This document shows positions 16,681-26,062 of a stretch of DNA of 64,000 nt, piece after piece; positions within the stretch are counted from its first letter, which is position 1; each line of letters starts with the position of its first letter. This stretch comes from Pseudomonas kilonensis (lineage in GTDB: Bacteria; Pseudomonadota; Gammaproteobacteria; Pseudomonadales; Pseudomonadaceae). The stretch lies in contig NZ_LHVH01000017.1 of the NCBI RefSeq assembly GCF_001269885.1, positions 186,001-250,000 of the forward strand. Direction: 5' to 3'. Both the position numbers and the translations under genes were made by a program. Under the pieces are notes generated by a model. That model was not told the origin of the DNA, did no database searches, and was given only the letters and a program-made list of their open reading frames with translations.

Positions 16681-17352
16681 ATGCGTGTCCTGCTCGTCGA
16701 AGACCATCTTCAGCTCGCCGAAAGCGTTGCCCAGGCGCTCAAGAGCACCGGTTTGACCGTGGACGTGTTGCACGACGGCGTCGCGGCCGACCTGGCCTTG
16801 AGCAGCGAGGAGTACGCCGTGGCGGTCCTGGATGTCGGGCTGCCGCGCATGGACGGCTTCGAGGTGCTGGCGCGCCTGCGGGCGCGTGGCAAGACCTTGC
16901 CGGTACTGATGCTGACCGCGCGCAGCGACGTCAAGGACCGCGTCCATGGCCTGAACCTCGGTGCCGACGATTACCTGGCCAAGCCATTCGAACTCACTGA
17001 GCTGGAGGCCCGGGTCAAGGCGCTGTTGCGCCGCAGCGTACTGGGCGGCGAACGCCAGCAACGTTGTGGCGGGCTGGTCTATGACCTGGACACCCGTCGT
17101 TTTACCCTCGACGACGAACTGCTGACCCTGACATCCCGCGAGCAAGCCGTGCTGGAGGCGTTGATTGCCCGGCCAGGGCGGGTGATGAGCAAGGAACAAC
17201 TGGCGGCCCAGGTGTTCGGCCTGGACGAAGAGGCCAGCCCCGACGCCATCGAAATCTACGTCCATCGCCTGCGCAAGAAACTCGACGGCCATGCGGTGGC
17301 GATCGTGACGTTCCGCGGCTTGGGCTACCTGCTGGAAAACCGCAATGCATAA
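16681..17352 (+). CDS. tctD: Tricarboxylate response regulator
   Basis: An OmpR/PhoB-family response regulator of 223 residues. Receiver domain (1-115): acidic pocket E7/D8, phospho-acceptor D51 (V-L-D-V-G-L-P) and the conserved K in L-A-K-P-F-E. C-terminal winged helix (about 130-220) ends in the usual G-L-G-Y-L-L-E. It is expected to activate tctCBA when phosphorylated by TctE. The reading frame overlaps tctE by eight bases, so the two are made together. Confidence 0.94.
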   Translation: MRVLLVEDHLQLAESVAQALKSTGLTVDVLHDGVAADLALSSEEYAVAVLDVGLPRMDGFEVLARLRARGKTLPVLMLTARSDVKDRVHGLNLGADDYLAKPFELTELEARVKALLRRSVLGGERQQRCGGLVYDLDTRRFTLDDELLTLTSREQAVLEALIARPGRVMSKEQLAAQVFGLDEEASPDAIEIYVHRLRKKLDGHAVAIVTFRGLGYLLENRNA

Positions 17353-18736
17353 GCCCGACAGCCTGCGCTGGCGGCTGCTTCGCAACCTCGCACTGCTGCT
17401 GGTGGTATTGATGCTCGCCAGCGGCTTGAGCGCCTATTGGAATGGTCGCGAAGCGGCGGACACTGCCTATGATCGGACCCTGCTGGCCTCGGCCCGGACC
17501 ATCGCCGCAGGCCTGTCCCAGCGCGACGGCAGTCTCAGCGCAGATGTGCCCTACGTGGCCCTGGACACCTTCGCCTACGACAGCGCCGGGCGCATTTATT
17601 ACCAGGTCAATGACATCGACAAGAAGCTGATTTCCGGCTACGAAAACCTCCCTGGCCCGCCGCCCGGCACGCCGCGCACGGACGATTACCCAGCCCTGGC
17701 GCGCTTTTACAACGCTCGCTATCAGGGCCAGAACGTGCGGGTGGTGAGCCTGCTCAAGGCCGTGAGCGAGCCGAACATGAACGGCATGGCGGAAATTCGC
17801 GTGGCGGAGACTGAAGAGGCGCGGGTCAGCATGGCTCGCGGGCTGATGGCCGACACGTTGTTGCGCCTGGGCATGCTGGCCGTGGGTGCGCTGCTGTTGG
17901 TGTGGTTTGCGGTCAGCGCGGCGCTGCGCCCGCTGGAGCGCTTGCGCACCGCGGTGGAGGAGCGTCAGCCGGACGATCTGCGGCCGTTGCCGTTGGTGGA
18001 AGTGCAACACGAATTATGGCCGCTGGTGCGGGCCCTCAATCATTTCACCGAGCGCCTGCGCGGGCAATTCGAGCGTCAGGCGCAGTTCATCGCCGATGCC
18101 GCCCATGAGCTGCGTACGCCCTTGGCCGCGCTCAAGGCTCGCTTGGAACTGGGCTTGCGCGCCAGCGAACCGGCGACCTGGCGTGAAACCCTGGAAACCG
18201 CGGCCCAGGGGACGGATCGATTGACTCACCTGGCCAATCAGTTGCTGTCCCTGGCGCGTGTGGAAAATGGCGCCCGGGCCATTGCCGAAGGCGGCGCGCA
18301 GTTGCTTGATCTCAGCCAGTTGGCCCGCGAATTGGGCATGGCCATGGCCCCGCTGGCTCATGCCCGAGGGGTGGCGCTGGCCCTGGAAGCTGACGAGCCG
18401 GTGTGGCTTCGAGGTGAGCCAACCTTGTTGAACGAGCTGTTGAGCAATCTGGTGGACAACGCCCTGGCCCATACCCCATCGGGCGGCAATGTGATCCTGC
18501 GGGTTTCTGCGCCGGCCGTGCTGGAGGTCGAGGACGATGGCCCTGGCATTCCGCTGCACGAGCGGGATCGGGTGTTCGAGCGGTTTTATCGACGCAACCA
18601 GCAAGTGGCCGGTTCGGGGCTGGGATTGGCGATCGTCGGCGAAATCTGCCGTGCCCACCTGGCGCAGATCACCTTGCACGATGGGCAGGAGAGCGGGTTG
18701 AAGGTGCGGGTGAGTTTTATCCCAGGCGCAGACTGA
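17345..18736 (+). CDS. tctE: Tricarboxylate sensor histidine kinase
   Basis: A 463-residue membrane histidine kinase. First span about residues 13-33, a periplasmic sensing region to about 175, second span about 178-198, then HAMP-like linker. The H-box F-I-A-D-A-A-H-E-L-R-T-P has H254. The ATPase domain shows N-E-L-L-S-N-L-V-D-N-A, D-D-G-P-G-I-P and G-S-G-L-G-L-A-I-V. It presumably senses external citrate or tricarboxylates and phosphorylates TctD. Confidence 0.94.
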   Translation: MHKPDSLRWRLLRNLALLLVVLMLASGLSAYWNGREAADTAYDRTLLASARTIAAGLSQRDGSLSADVPYVALDTFAYDSAGRIYYQVNDIDKKLISGYENLPGPPPGTPRTDDYPALARFYNARYQGQNVRVVSLLKAVSEPNMNGMAEIRVAETEEARVSMARGLMADTLLRLGMLAVGALLLVWFAVSAALRPLERLRTAVEERQPDDLRPLPLVEVQHELWPLVRALNHFTERLRGQFERQAQFIADAAHELRTPLAALKARLELGLRASEPATWRETLETAAQGTDRLTHLANQLLSLARVENGARAIAEGGAQLLDLSQLARELGMAMAPLAHARGVALALEADEPVWLRGEPTLLNELLSNLVDNALAHTPSGGNVILRVSAPAVLEVEDDGPGIPLHERDRVFERFYRRNQQVAGSGLGLAIVGEICRAHLAQITLHDGQESGLKVRVSFIPGAD

Positions 18737-18739
18737 TCC

Positions 18740-18822
18740 TGTGGGAGCAAGGCTTGCCCGCGATGATGGCGACACGGTCTTTATACGAGGCGCCTGTTTC
18801 GCGAGCAAGCTTTGCTCCCACA
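18740..18822. repeat. REPIN with unlike arms
   Basis: Inverted REP pair between the convergent tctE and HDOD genes. The left arm is TGTGGGAGCAAGGCTTGCCC (GCCCGCGAT subclass), the right arm GAGCAAGCTTTGCTCCCACA (GCTCGCGAT subclass). The two arms come from different subclasses, so the palindrome is imperfect. Confidence 0.92.
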
Positions 18823-18884
18823 AATCCTGTTGCCACAGGTCACAGATTCAGGCCTGACTACGAGTTCATAGGTGTCCGACCTGT

Positions 18885-19706
18885 TTAATAGAACATCGCC
18901 CGCGCTTCTTCGATATCCGCGCAGCGGGCCTGGTTCTCCAGGTCGATGCCCAGTTTCTTGAAGGCTGGAACGCCGAACACGTCAATCTTGCTCAGGGGAT
19001 GCTCGGTGTCCTTGTAGCAATACAGCGCAGCGACCTGCACCAGATCGACATAATCGATTTGCTGGGAGTCCCGGGTGAAATCCAGATACAACCCCGGCAG
19101 TTTCACCAACCGCTCCGGAAACTCCCAGACGCTGAGTAGCTTGTCCCCCAGCACCGGGTGAATCGTTTCGATGACGTGGTTCAGGCTGACCGGGTCCGAG
19201 AGCAATTCATTATTATCTTGTGCATACGTCAGGATCGGTAGCACGCCGATCTGGTGCACCAGCCCACCCAGCGCGGCCTGGTCGGGCTTGAGTTGGGTGT
19301 AACCGCGACACAGCGCATAGCTGACGCCGGCGATCTCCAGGCTCTTGCGCCAGACTTCGCGCATCTTCAGTTCCACCACCTCGGAGCGGGCGTGGAAAAT
19401 CTGCTCCATGACCAGGCCGATGGCCAGGTTGCTGCTGTAGTTGACGCCCAATCGAGTGATGGCCGTGTGCAGGTCGGTGACTTCCTGGGTGGCGCGCAGC
19501 AGCGGGCTGTTGACCACTTTTATCAGACGTGCAGAGAGAGCCGTGTCGCGGCCGATCACTTTGCTCAGGTTGCTGACGCTGATTTCCGGGTCTTCGGCGG
19601 CCCGGCGAATCTGCAGGGCCACTTCCGGTAATGTCGGCAGAACCAAGTCATCGTTGTCGATGGCCTGTACCAAATCCCGTTGGACCTTATCCGCCAAATC
19701 GCTCAT
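18885..19706 (-). CDS. HDOD domain protein
   Basis: A 273-residue protein made of one HDOD domain (about residues 20-215), with the typical L-P-T-L-P-E-V-A-L-Q-I start and the S-V-S-N-L-S-K-V-I-G-R-D core. HDOD proteins act as output or scaffold domains in signalling and lack the metal ligands of true HD hydrolases. No second domain is attached. It is upstream of ygfZ in the same direction but separated from its neighbours, so an operon is not certain. Function in this organism is unknown. Confidence 0.88.
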   Translation of the reverse strand: MSDLADKVQRDLVQAIDNDDLVLPTLPEVALQIRRAAEDPEISVSNLSKVIGRDTALSARLIKVVNSPLLRATQEVTDLHTAITRLGVNYSSNLAIGLVMEQIFHARSEVVELKMREVWRKSLEIAGVSYALCRGYTQLKPDQAALGGLVHQIGVLPILTYAQDNNELLSDPVSLNHVIETIHPVLGDKLLSVWEFPERLVKLPGLYLDFTRDSQQIDYVDLVQVAALYCYKDTEHPLSKIDVFGVPAFKKLGIDLENQARCADIEEARAMFY

Positions 19707-19741
19707 TTCGGTTCTCTAGGGTATTGCGGCAAATGCTGCGA

Positions 19742-20683
19742 TCAGCGCTGGATTTCTCGATCGCGATCCAGTTCGTAAGGCAGGTCCAACTGTTGAAGGC
19801 GTGGGCCTTCCAAGGTGCCGAGGTGCAAATTGTCGTCTTCTGCTGCTTCGGCCTGCAATACCGCCAGCAGTTCGATATTTCCTTCGCCGCGGGCAGCCAT
19901 CACCACTTCGCCGATGGAACTGCCATGCGTGGGGGAGAACAGCGCCGTGCCGGGTTCCGGTAGTTCGCTGGCGTCCAGCTGCAAGCGGTACAGGCGTCGC
20001 TTGAGCTTGCCCAGGTATTGCATGCGGGCGACGATTTCCTGGCCGGTGTAGCAGCCTTTCTTGAAACTGACGCCGCCGACGGCTTGCAGGTTGAGCATCT
20101 GTGGGATGAACAGTTCGCGGGTGGCCGGCATGACCTGGCCGATCCCGGCGCGGATCTGGCCCAGCAGCCAGGGGTTCAGGTCTGTCTCGGCCAATTCCGC
20201 GCCCAGGCGGGTTCGCAGCGTCTGTGCCTGTTCGGCGGGTGCCCACAATTCGGCGCGACCGGGCGATACGCGGATGGCGATCAAGGTTTCATGGCGTGCC
20301 ACGCTGTCGGTGTCGCTCGGCAGTTCGAGGCCCAGGCCGGCCAGCGCCTTGTCGGCGTTTTCCAAGCCGAAGCGAACCCAGGCCGCGCTTTCGTCGGTGA
20401 GCTTGGATTTGGAGAACACGGCGTATTTTTTCAGGTCGGCCAGTTGCGGTTCGAGCAACTCGGTGGCCATGGCCATCAACACGCCGTCGCCTTCGAGCAG
20501 GATGCGAAAGCTCGATTGCATCCGGCCTTTCTGGGTGCAGCGGGCGCCGAGGCTGGCCCGGCTGTCGCTCAGGTAGTCGAGGTTGCAGGTCAATTGGCCT
20601 TGCAGGAATTTGCTGGCATCCACGCCGCGGACCGCGAGGACGCCTTCGTGGGACAGGGTGCAGAAAAAAGCGGAATCAGCCAT
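19742..20683 (-). CDS. ygfZ: Folate-binding Fe-S cluster protein YgfZ
   Basis: A 313-residue GcvT-like tetrahydrofolate-binding protein that supports maintenance or assembly of certain Fe-S enzymes. The diagnostic motif K-G-C-Y-T-G-Q-E-I-V-A-R is present with its conserved cysteine. It is divergent from sdhE, with a 149 base gap; the pairing of ygfZ with sdhE-ygfX is common in gammaproteobacteria and links Fe-S and flavin maturation. Confidence 0.95.
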   Translation of the reverse strand: MADSAFFCTLSHEGVLAVRGVDASKFLQGQLTCNLDYLSDSRASLGARCTQKGRMQSSFRILLEGDGVLMAMATELLEPQLADLKKYAVFSKSKLTDESAAWVRFGLENADKALAGLGLELPSDTDSVARHETLIAIRVSPGRAELWAPAEQAQTLRTRLGAELAETDLNPWLLGQIRAGIGQVMPATRELFIPQMLNLQAVGGVSFKKGCYTGQEIVARMQYLGKLKRRLYRLQLDASELPEPGTALFSPTHGSSIGEVVMAARGEGNIELLAVLQAEAAEDDNLHLGTLEGPRLQQLDLPYELDRDREIQR

Positions 20684-20802
20684 GGGTCATCGCAGGGTAA
20701 AAAGTCTGGTAGACATCATAAGGGGGCGCCCTTGAAATGGGTAGTTCACAAAGGATCGGTGGTGGCCGACCAAAGCTGTCTGTTCCACTGCGGCGGGGCC
20801 TG

Positions 20803-20808
20803 TATACT
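20803..20808 (+). promoter_or_regulatory. -10 element of sdhE
   Basis: TATACT, 24 bases before the sdhE ATG, near the consensus -10. The hexamer 17 bases upstream (CTGTTC, 20780-20785) is a poor -35. A Shine-Dalgarno GAGGAG lies at 20821-20826. Confidence 0.5.
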
Positions 20809-20832
20809 TGCGCTCTATTTGAGGAGCGCTCC

Positions 20833-21087
20833 ATGGTCGAAGATGTTGAACTGAATCGCCTCTACTGGCACAGCCGCCGCGGCATGCTTGAGCTGGACGT
20901 GTTGCTGGTGCCATTCGTCAAAGAGGTTTATCCCCATCTCAATGAAGTGGACCGTGCGTGCTATGTCCGCCTGCTCGAATGCGAGGATCAGGACATGTTC
21001 GGCTGGTTCATGGAGCGCAGCGAATCCGAAGACCCTGAGTTGCAGCGCATGGTCCGGATGATCCTGGACCGTGTCCAACCCAAGTAA
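20833..21087 (+). CDS. sdhE: FAD assembly factor SdhE
   Basis: An 84-residue protein of the SdhE/Sdh5 family that promotes covalent FAD attachment to succinate dehydrogenase SdhA. The signature R-G-M-L-E-L-D appears near residue 15 (R-G-x-x-E), followed by the helical F-x-W-F-M-E-R segment. The ATG at 20833 has a good GAGGAG site. It overlaps the next gene by 17 bases, the standard sdhE-ygfX pair. Confidence 0.95.
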   Translation: MVEDVELNRLYWHSRRGMLELDVLLVPFVKEVYPHLNEVDRACYVRLLECEDQDMFGWFMERSESEDPELQRMVRMILDRVQPK

Positions 21088-21523
21088 TCGCTTCGAATGC
21101 CGCTGGCAGGCCTCCGGGCAACTGCTGGCGGCCTATCTGCTGGCCCAGGTGTTTGCCCTGGGTTCGTTGTTCCTGTTGTCCGTGCCGTCCTGGTGCGCAG
21201 CGCTTGGCGTCATAGTGTGCCTGGCCCATGGCGCTTGGGTGATCCCCCGGCATTTACTGCTGACCCATCGCCGGGCCTTCTGCGGGTTGCGGCGTAATGC
21301 CGCTGGCTGGCAACTCTGGAGCCGGGCCGATGGCTGGCGGGCTGTGCAACTGCGCCCCGATAGCCTGGCGCTGCCGATGATCATCGTGCTGCGTTTTCGC
21401 GTGTCGGGTGAACGGCGCGTCCGCTCGCTGTGCGTGCCCCGCGATGCGCTGGCGCCGGATGTCCATCGGCGCCTGCGGGTGCGGCTCAGGTTCAGTCGGC
21501 GTAGGTGGGCGGCACCAGGATAG
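21071..21523 (+). CDS. YgfX/CptA-like membrane protein
   Basis: A 150-residue protein with two adjacent hydrophobic segments near the N-terminus (about residues 15-60) and an arginine-rich C-terminus, the layout of YgfX. It overlaps sdhE by 17 bases. In enterobacteria YgfX is encoded with SdhE and has been described both as an SdhE partner and as an antitoxin/toxin-type protein acting on cytoskeletal proteins. The last 32 bases overlap the end of nadB on the other strand, so the C-terminal residues of both proteins share DNA. Confidence 0.85.
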   Translation: MSNPSNRFECRWQASGQLLAAYLLAQVFALGSLFLLSVPSWCAALGVIVCLAHGAWVIPRHLLLTHRRAFCGLRRNAAGWQLWSRADGWRAVQLRPDSLALPMIIVLRFRVSGERRVRSLCVPRDALAPDVHRRLRVRLRFSRRRWAAPG

Positions 21524-23108
21524 TGTCCAGAGCCTCGGGCAGCAGGTTCGGGTAGTCCAGCGTGTAATGCAGCCCCCGACTTTCCTTGCGTTCCATGGCC
21601 GAGCGAATCATCAGTTCGGCCACCTGGGCCAGGTTGCGCAGCTCGATCAGGTCGCGGCTGACTTTATAGTTGCTGTAGAACTCGTCGATTTCATCCAGCA
21701 GCAAGCGCACCCGATGTTGTGCCCGTTGCAGGCGCTTGTTGGTGCGCACGATGCCCACGTAGTCCCACATGAATCGCCGCAGTTCGTCCCAGTTGTGCGC
21801 GATGATTACGTCTTCATCCGAATCGGTGACCTGGCTGGCGTCCCATGAGGGCAGGGCGGCTGGAATGGCGATCTGCGGCAATTGCGCCAGGATGTCTGCC
21901 GCCGCAGAGCGGGCGTAGACGAAACATTCCAGCAGCGAGTTGCTGGCCATGCGGTTGGCGCCGTGCAGGCCGGTGAAGCTGGTTTCGCCGATGGCATACA
22001 ACCCAGGCACGTCGGTGCGGCCTTGTTGGTCGACCATCACACCACCGCAGGTGTAATGCGCGGCCGGCACCACCGGGATCGGCTGCTTGGTGATGTCGAT
22101 GGAAAACTCCAGGCAGCGCTCGTACACCGTCGGGAAGTGGCTCTTGATGAACGCTTCGGGCTTGTGGCTGATGTCCAGGTAAACGCAATCGATGCCCAGG
22201 CGCTTCATTTCATGGTCGATGGCCCGGGCGACGATGTCGCGCGGTGCCAGTTCGGCGCGCGGATCGAAGCGCTGCATGAAGCGCTCGCCGTTGGGCAGCT
22301 TCAAGTGTGCACCTTCGCCACGCAGGGCTTCGGTGATCAGGAAGCTCTTGGCCAGCGGGTGATAGAGGCAGGTGGGGTGGAACTGGTTGAACTCCAGGTT
22401 CGCCACCCGGCAACCCGAACGCCAGGCCATGGCGATACCATCGCCGCAGGCGCCGTCGGGGTTGCTGGTATAAAGGTAGACTTTCGCTGCGCCGCCGGAC
22501 GCCAGGATGACGAAGCGCGCGCCGTAGGTGTCGACTTCGCCGGTGCCGCGATTGAGCACGTAGGCGCCGAGGCAGCGATCGCCGTCCAGGCCCAGGCGTT
22601 TTTCGGTGATCAGGTCGACCGCGACGCGCTGCTCCAGCAATTCGATGTTCGGCCGCTGTCGCGCTTGGGCGAGCAGGGTCTTGAAGATCGCCGCACCGGT
22701 GGCGTCGGCCGCGTGGATGATGCGCCGATGGCTGTGACCGCCTTCGCGGGTCAGGTGGAACTCGAAACCGCCGTCTTCGGTGCCCGATTGTTCGTCACGG
22801 GTAAACGGCACACCCTGGTCGATCAGCCACTGGATGGCTTCCCTGCTGTGTTCCACGGTGAAACGCACCGCTTGCGGATTGCAAAGGCCACCGCCGGCAT
22901 TAAGGGTGTCGTCGACATGGGATTCAATAGTGTCGGTATCGTCCAGCACGGCTGCGACGCCGCCCTGGGCCCAGAAGGTCGAACCGTTGGCCAGGTCGCC
23001 CTTGCTCAGGACTGCAATGCGCAAATGCTCAGGCAAGGTCAGTGCAAGGCTCAATCCGGCGGCTCCGCTGCCGATTACCAGAACATCGTGTTGAAACTGT
23101 TGGCTCAT
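21492..23108 (-). CDS. nadB: L-aspartate oxidase
   Basis: A 538-residue flavoprotein that oxidises L-aspartate to iminoaspartate, the first step of NAD synthesis. N-terminal FAD-binding G-S-G-A-A-G-L-S; the H-P-T motif (F-H-P-T-C-L-Y) and the active-site R-G-E-G-A-H region are present. The late segment [18 protein letters not shown] is typical of the family. It lies convergent to ygfX with a 32 base overlap. Confidence 0.96.
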   Translation of the reverse strand: MSQQFQHDVLVIGSGAAGLSLALTLPEHLRIAVLSKGDLANGSTFWAQGGVAAVLDDTDTIESHVDDTLNAGGGLCNPQAVRFTVEHSREAIQWLIDQGVPFTRDEQSGTEDGGFEFHLTREGGHSHRRIIHAADATGAAIFKTLLAQARQRPNIELLEQRVAVDLITEKRLGLDGDRCLGAYVLNRGTGEVDTYGARFVILASGGAAKVYLYTSNPDGACGDGIAMAWRSGCRVANLEFNQFHPTCLYHPLAKSFLITEALRGEGAHLKLPNGERFMQRFDPRAELAPRDIVARAIDHEMKRLGIDCVYLDISHKPEAFIKSHFPTVYERCLEFSIDITKQPIPVVPAAHYTCGGVMVDQQGRTDVPGLYAIGETSFTGLHGANRMASNSLLECFVYARSAAADILAQLPQIAIPAALPSWDASQVTDSDEDVIIAHNWDELRRFMWDYVGIVRTNKRLQRAQHRVRLLLDEIDEFYSNYKVSRDLIELRNLAQVAELMIRSAMERKESRGLHYTLDYPNLLPEALDTILVPPTYAD

Positions 23109-23386
23109 TCGAATGGTTTCCGCTCAAGGCGACCCGGGTCGGGGTTGGCGCAAGACACCGCTTCAACGGGTCAGGCAGCCACGCAGCCCACTAGTATATA
23201 GAGGGGGGGATCGGCACAATAGCCGGGCATTCATGGCAATGTGAAACCAGCGTGACAGAAAAGCGACACGCTTCGTCGGATCGCTGGTTTTGGTTCAAGG
23301 TCGACAAGGCTACCGTTTCGAGGACAGAACGCAGTTTATCTCGTCACGGTTGCCTGATATTCAGTGCATAGCACTATAAATAGAGG

Positions 23387-23414
23387 GAACTTTTGCCAAG
23401 CGCCTACGTTCAAT
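23387..23414 (+). promoter_or_regulatory. AlgU-type promoter, distal
   Basis: GAACTT at 23387-23392, a 17 base spacer, and TCAAT at 23410, close to the AlgU/RpoE consensus GAACTT-N16/17-TCtga. It suggests autoregulation of algU from about 255 bases upstream of the ATG. Confidence 0.6.
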
Positions 23415-23581
23415 AGACGGTTGTCTGCAAAAGGGAGCAGCATCGGGTTGGTGCAGGATTTCGATTGGAATCGCTGCCAACGGGCCCGGTGACAGATTAT
23501 TCGCGCAGCCGGGGAATCTCCTGCTGCGTTTTTCGTGCGTGCCGAGATCAGAGCGCGCCGGAAACTTGCTTGAAAGGGGGA

Positions 23582-23608
23582 GAACTTTTGCGAAAAGCCC
23601 GAGTCTAT
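23582..23608 (+). promoter_or_regulatory. AlgU-type promoter, proximal
   Basis: GAACTT at 23582-23587, a 16 base spacer and TCTAT at 23604. It is similar to the self-activated algU promoter described in P. aeruginosa. It gives a leader of about 55 bases before the algU start. Confidence 0.7.
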
Positions 23609-23667
23609 GTTTGCAAGCCCGGTCAGTTAGTAATGCAAGCCTCCTTCGAGCTTATCGAGGAGTGTTC

Positions 23668-24249
23668 ATGCTAACCCAGGAAGAGGATCAGCAGCTGGTC
23701 GAGCGCGTCCAACGCGGCGACAAGCGAGCTTTCGATCTGCTAGTGCTGAAATACCAGCACAAAATTCTCGGGTTGATCGTGCGTTTCGTGCACGACACCC
23801 ATGAAGCGCAGGATGTCGCTCAGGAAGCCTTCATCAAGGCCTACCGCGCACTTGGTAATTTTCGCGGGGATAGTGCGTTTTATACGTGGCTTTACCGCAT
23901 CGCCATCAACACGGCGAAAAACTATCTGGTTTCACGCGGCCGTCGGCCGCCGGATAGCGATGTAAGTTCTGAAGATGCCGAGTTCTATGATGGCGATCAT
24001 GGCCTCAAGGATCTCGAATCACCGGAACGTGCGTTGCTGCGGGATGAGATTGAAGGCACTGTCCATCGAACCATCCAGCAACTGCCCGAAGATTTGCGTA
24101 CGGCTTTAACTTTACGTGAGTTCGACGGTCTGAGTTACGAAGACATTGCGAGCGTCATGCAATGTCCTGTAGGCACCGTGCGCTCCCGGATCTTCCGCGC
24201 CCGGGAGGCCATTGATAAAGCCCTGCAACCTTTGTTGCAGGAAAACTAG
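23668..24249 (+). CDS. algU: RNA polymerase sigma factor AlgU (RpoE, sigma-22)
   Basis: The extracytoplasmic-stress sigma factor, 193 residues, the same length as P. aeruginosa AlgU. Region 2 (D-V-A-Q-E-A-F-I-K-A-Y-R) and region 4 (L-T-L-R-E-F-D-G-L-S-Y-E-D-I-A) are clear. The start at 23668 (M-L-T-Q-E-E-D-Q) follows a GAGG site. It controls alginate and envelope-stress genes and is held by MucA at the membrane. It leads the algU-mucA-mucB-mucD operon. Confidence 0.98.
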   Translation: MLTQEEDQQLVERVQRGDKRAFDLLVLKYQHKILGLIVRFVHDTHEAQDVAQEAFIKAYRALGNFRGDSAFYTWLYRIAINTAKNYLVSRGRRPPDSDVSSEDAEFYDGDHGLKDLESPERALLRDEIEGTVHRTIQQLPEDLRTALTLREFDGLSYEDIASVMQCPVGTVRSRIFRAREAIDKALQPLLQEN

Positions 24250-24280
24250 AGACAGCGGCGACAGCCAAGAGAGGAACGCC

Positions 24281-24868
24281 ATGAGTCGTGAAGCCCTGCA
24301 GGAATCGCTGTCCGCAGTTATGGACAACGAAGCGGACGAACTGGAATTGCGTCGGGTATTGAATGCCTTCGACGATGTTGAAACCCGTGAGACCTGGGCT
24401 CGTTACCAGATCGCCCGGGCTGTGATGCACAAGGACTTGTTGCTTCCACGCCTGGACATCGCTGCGGCCGTTTCTGCTGCCTTGGCTGACGAAGCCGTAC
24501 CGGCAAAAGCTTCTCGCGGACCATGGCGCAGCTTGGGTCGCCTGGCAGTAGCCGCTTCGGTCACCGTGGCCGTACTGGCCGGTGTGCGCCTGTACAACCA
24601 GGATGAGATTGCCGGCGTGCAGATGGCGCAGCAGTCCAACCAGCCTGGCCTGGCCGCTCCACAGGTCAAGGGCCCAGCGGTACTGGCCGGTTACAGCGAA
24701 GGCTCGGAAACCGCAGGCCCGATGGTCAACGGTGTTCTGCAAGGCCAACCTGGCTGGCATGATCAGCGTCTGCCCAACTACCTGCGTCAGCATGCTCAAC
24801 AAGCAGCCCTGAAAGGTACTGAAAGCGCGCTGCCTTACGCCCGTGCAGCCAGCCTGGAAAACCGTTAA
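24281..24868 (+). CDS. mucA: Anti-sigma factor MucA
   Basis: A 195-residue single-span inner-membrane anti-sigma factor. The N-terminal cytoplasmic part (M-S-R-E-A-L-Q-E-S-L-S-A-V-M-D-N-E) binds AlgU. The membrane segment is about residues 85-105, and the periplasmic tail is bound by MucB. The frame is full length with no sign of the truncations seen in mucoid strains. It lies 31 bases after algU. Confidence 0.96.
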   Translation: MSREALQESLSAVMDNEADELELRRVLNAFDDVETRETWARYQIARAVMHKDLLLPRLDIAAAVSAALADEAVPAKASRGPWRSLGRLAVAASVTVAVLAGVRLYNQDEIAGVQMAQQSNQPGLAAPQVKGPAVLAGYSEGSETAGPMVNGVLQGQPGWHDQRLPNYLRQHAQQAALKGTESALPYARAASLENR

Positions 24869-24880
24869 TAAGGAAAGCCA

Positions 24881-25828
24881 TTGCGCGCCATACCTCTATT
24901 CACGCTTCTGCTTGGTGGCTGGTGTGCGATTCCAGCCCATGCCGATGAGGCTCAGGACTGGCTGAACCGCCTGAGTCAAGCCGAGCAACAGCAGAGCTTC
25001 CAGGGCACTTTCGTTTACGAGCGCAACGGTAGTTTTTCTACCCATAACATCTGGCATCGCGTCCAGGATGGCAAAGTCCGCGAGCGGTTACTCCAGCTCG
25101 ACGGCTCGGCACAGGAAGTCCTGCGCATTGATGGGCATACTCAATGCGTCAGTGGCTCCTTGATCGCGGGGCTGGGCAATACACCTGACGGCACCTCACG
25201 TGCACTCGATCCGCAAAAACTCAAGAATTGGTATGACCTGGCCGTCATTGGCAAGTCGCGCGTGGCCGGGCGTCAAGCGGTCATTGTTGCGTTGACGCCC
25301 AAGGACCAGCATCGCTATGGCTTCGAGCTGCACCTGGACAAAGAGACCGGCCTGCCGCTCAAGTCCCTGCTGCTCAATGACAAGGGCCAGCTACTCGAGC
25401 GTTTCCAGTTCACTCGCTTGAACGTCGCCGCGCCGACCGATGGTGAGCTGCAAGCCAGCGCCGAATGCAAGGCTGTCGCCCAGGATCCTGGCAAGGCCGT
25501 CGCGGCGAAAACCGCCTGGCACTCGGATTGGCTTCCACCGGGTTTCGAGCTGACCAGCAGCGCTGCACGCAAGGACCCGGACACCCAGGTCCAGGTCAAT
25601 AGCTTGATGTACGACGATGGCCTGGCGCGCTTTTCGGTGTTCCTGGAGCCGTTGAACGGTGCCAACGCCACCGATACTCGTACTCAGCTAGGCCCGACGG
25701 CTGCCGTCTCGCGCAGGCTCACGACGCCCCAGGGCGAAATGATGGTCACGGTGGTCGGTGAGATTCCTATTGGTACGGCGGAACGGATTGCGCTTTCCAT
25801 GCGCTCCGACGTCACGGCGACTCAATAG
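24881..25828 (+). CDS. mucB: Periplasmic regulator MucB (RseB-like)
   Basis: A 315-residue periplasmic protein that shields MucA from proteolysis and responds to envelope lipids. A TTG start at 24881 with a purine-rich site just upstream (AAGGAAAGCC) gives a signal peptide ending near P-A-H-A-D-E. The MucB core F-Q-G-T-F-V-Y-E-R-N-G-S-F-S-T-H is conserved. It lies 12 bases after mucA. No mucC follows: the next gene in the operon is mucD after 234 bases. Confidence 0.95.
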   Translation: MRAIPLFTLLLGGWCAIPAHADEAQDWLNRLSQAEQQQSFQGTFVYERNGSFSTHNIWHRVQDGKVRERLLQLDGSAQEVLRIDGHTQCVSGSLIAGLGNTPDGTSRALDPQKLKNWYDLAVIGKSRVAGRQAVIVALTPKDQHRYGFELHLDKETGLPLKSLLLNDKGQLLERFQFTRLNVAAPTDGELQASAECKAVAQDPGKAVAAKTAWHSDWLPPGFELTSSAARKDPDTQVQVNSLMYDDGLARFSVFLEPLNGANATDTRTQLGPTAAVSRRLTTPQGEMMVTVVGEIPIGTAERIALSMRSDVTATQ

Positions 25829-26062
25829 CCTGCTGACTGCATGGGTGGTTCGATTGTGCGAGAGGCTGATGACGCCAGGGCTTGATCGAAGTGCCGAAAC
25901 TTCCTGTCAGCATTTTCATTTGCAAAAAACCAGCTTTTTTTCTATAGGTCAGAGCCGCACGGCCCTGGCCTTGTCTGTTCCCGGAACAAAAATACCGGCG
26001 TATCTTTCCCTGGTATTCCTTGCTCCATATCGCTTAACCATGCTCGTCGTAACGGGAGCCGT

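Larger units (their letters stand above)
23109..23667. other. algU upstream region
   Basis: 559 bases without a credible gene. It separates nadB and algU, which are divergent. Two sigma-E-type promoters facing algU are seen (23387-23414 and 23582-23608); no clear terminator or RNA gene is visible. Confidence 0.6.
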
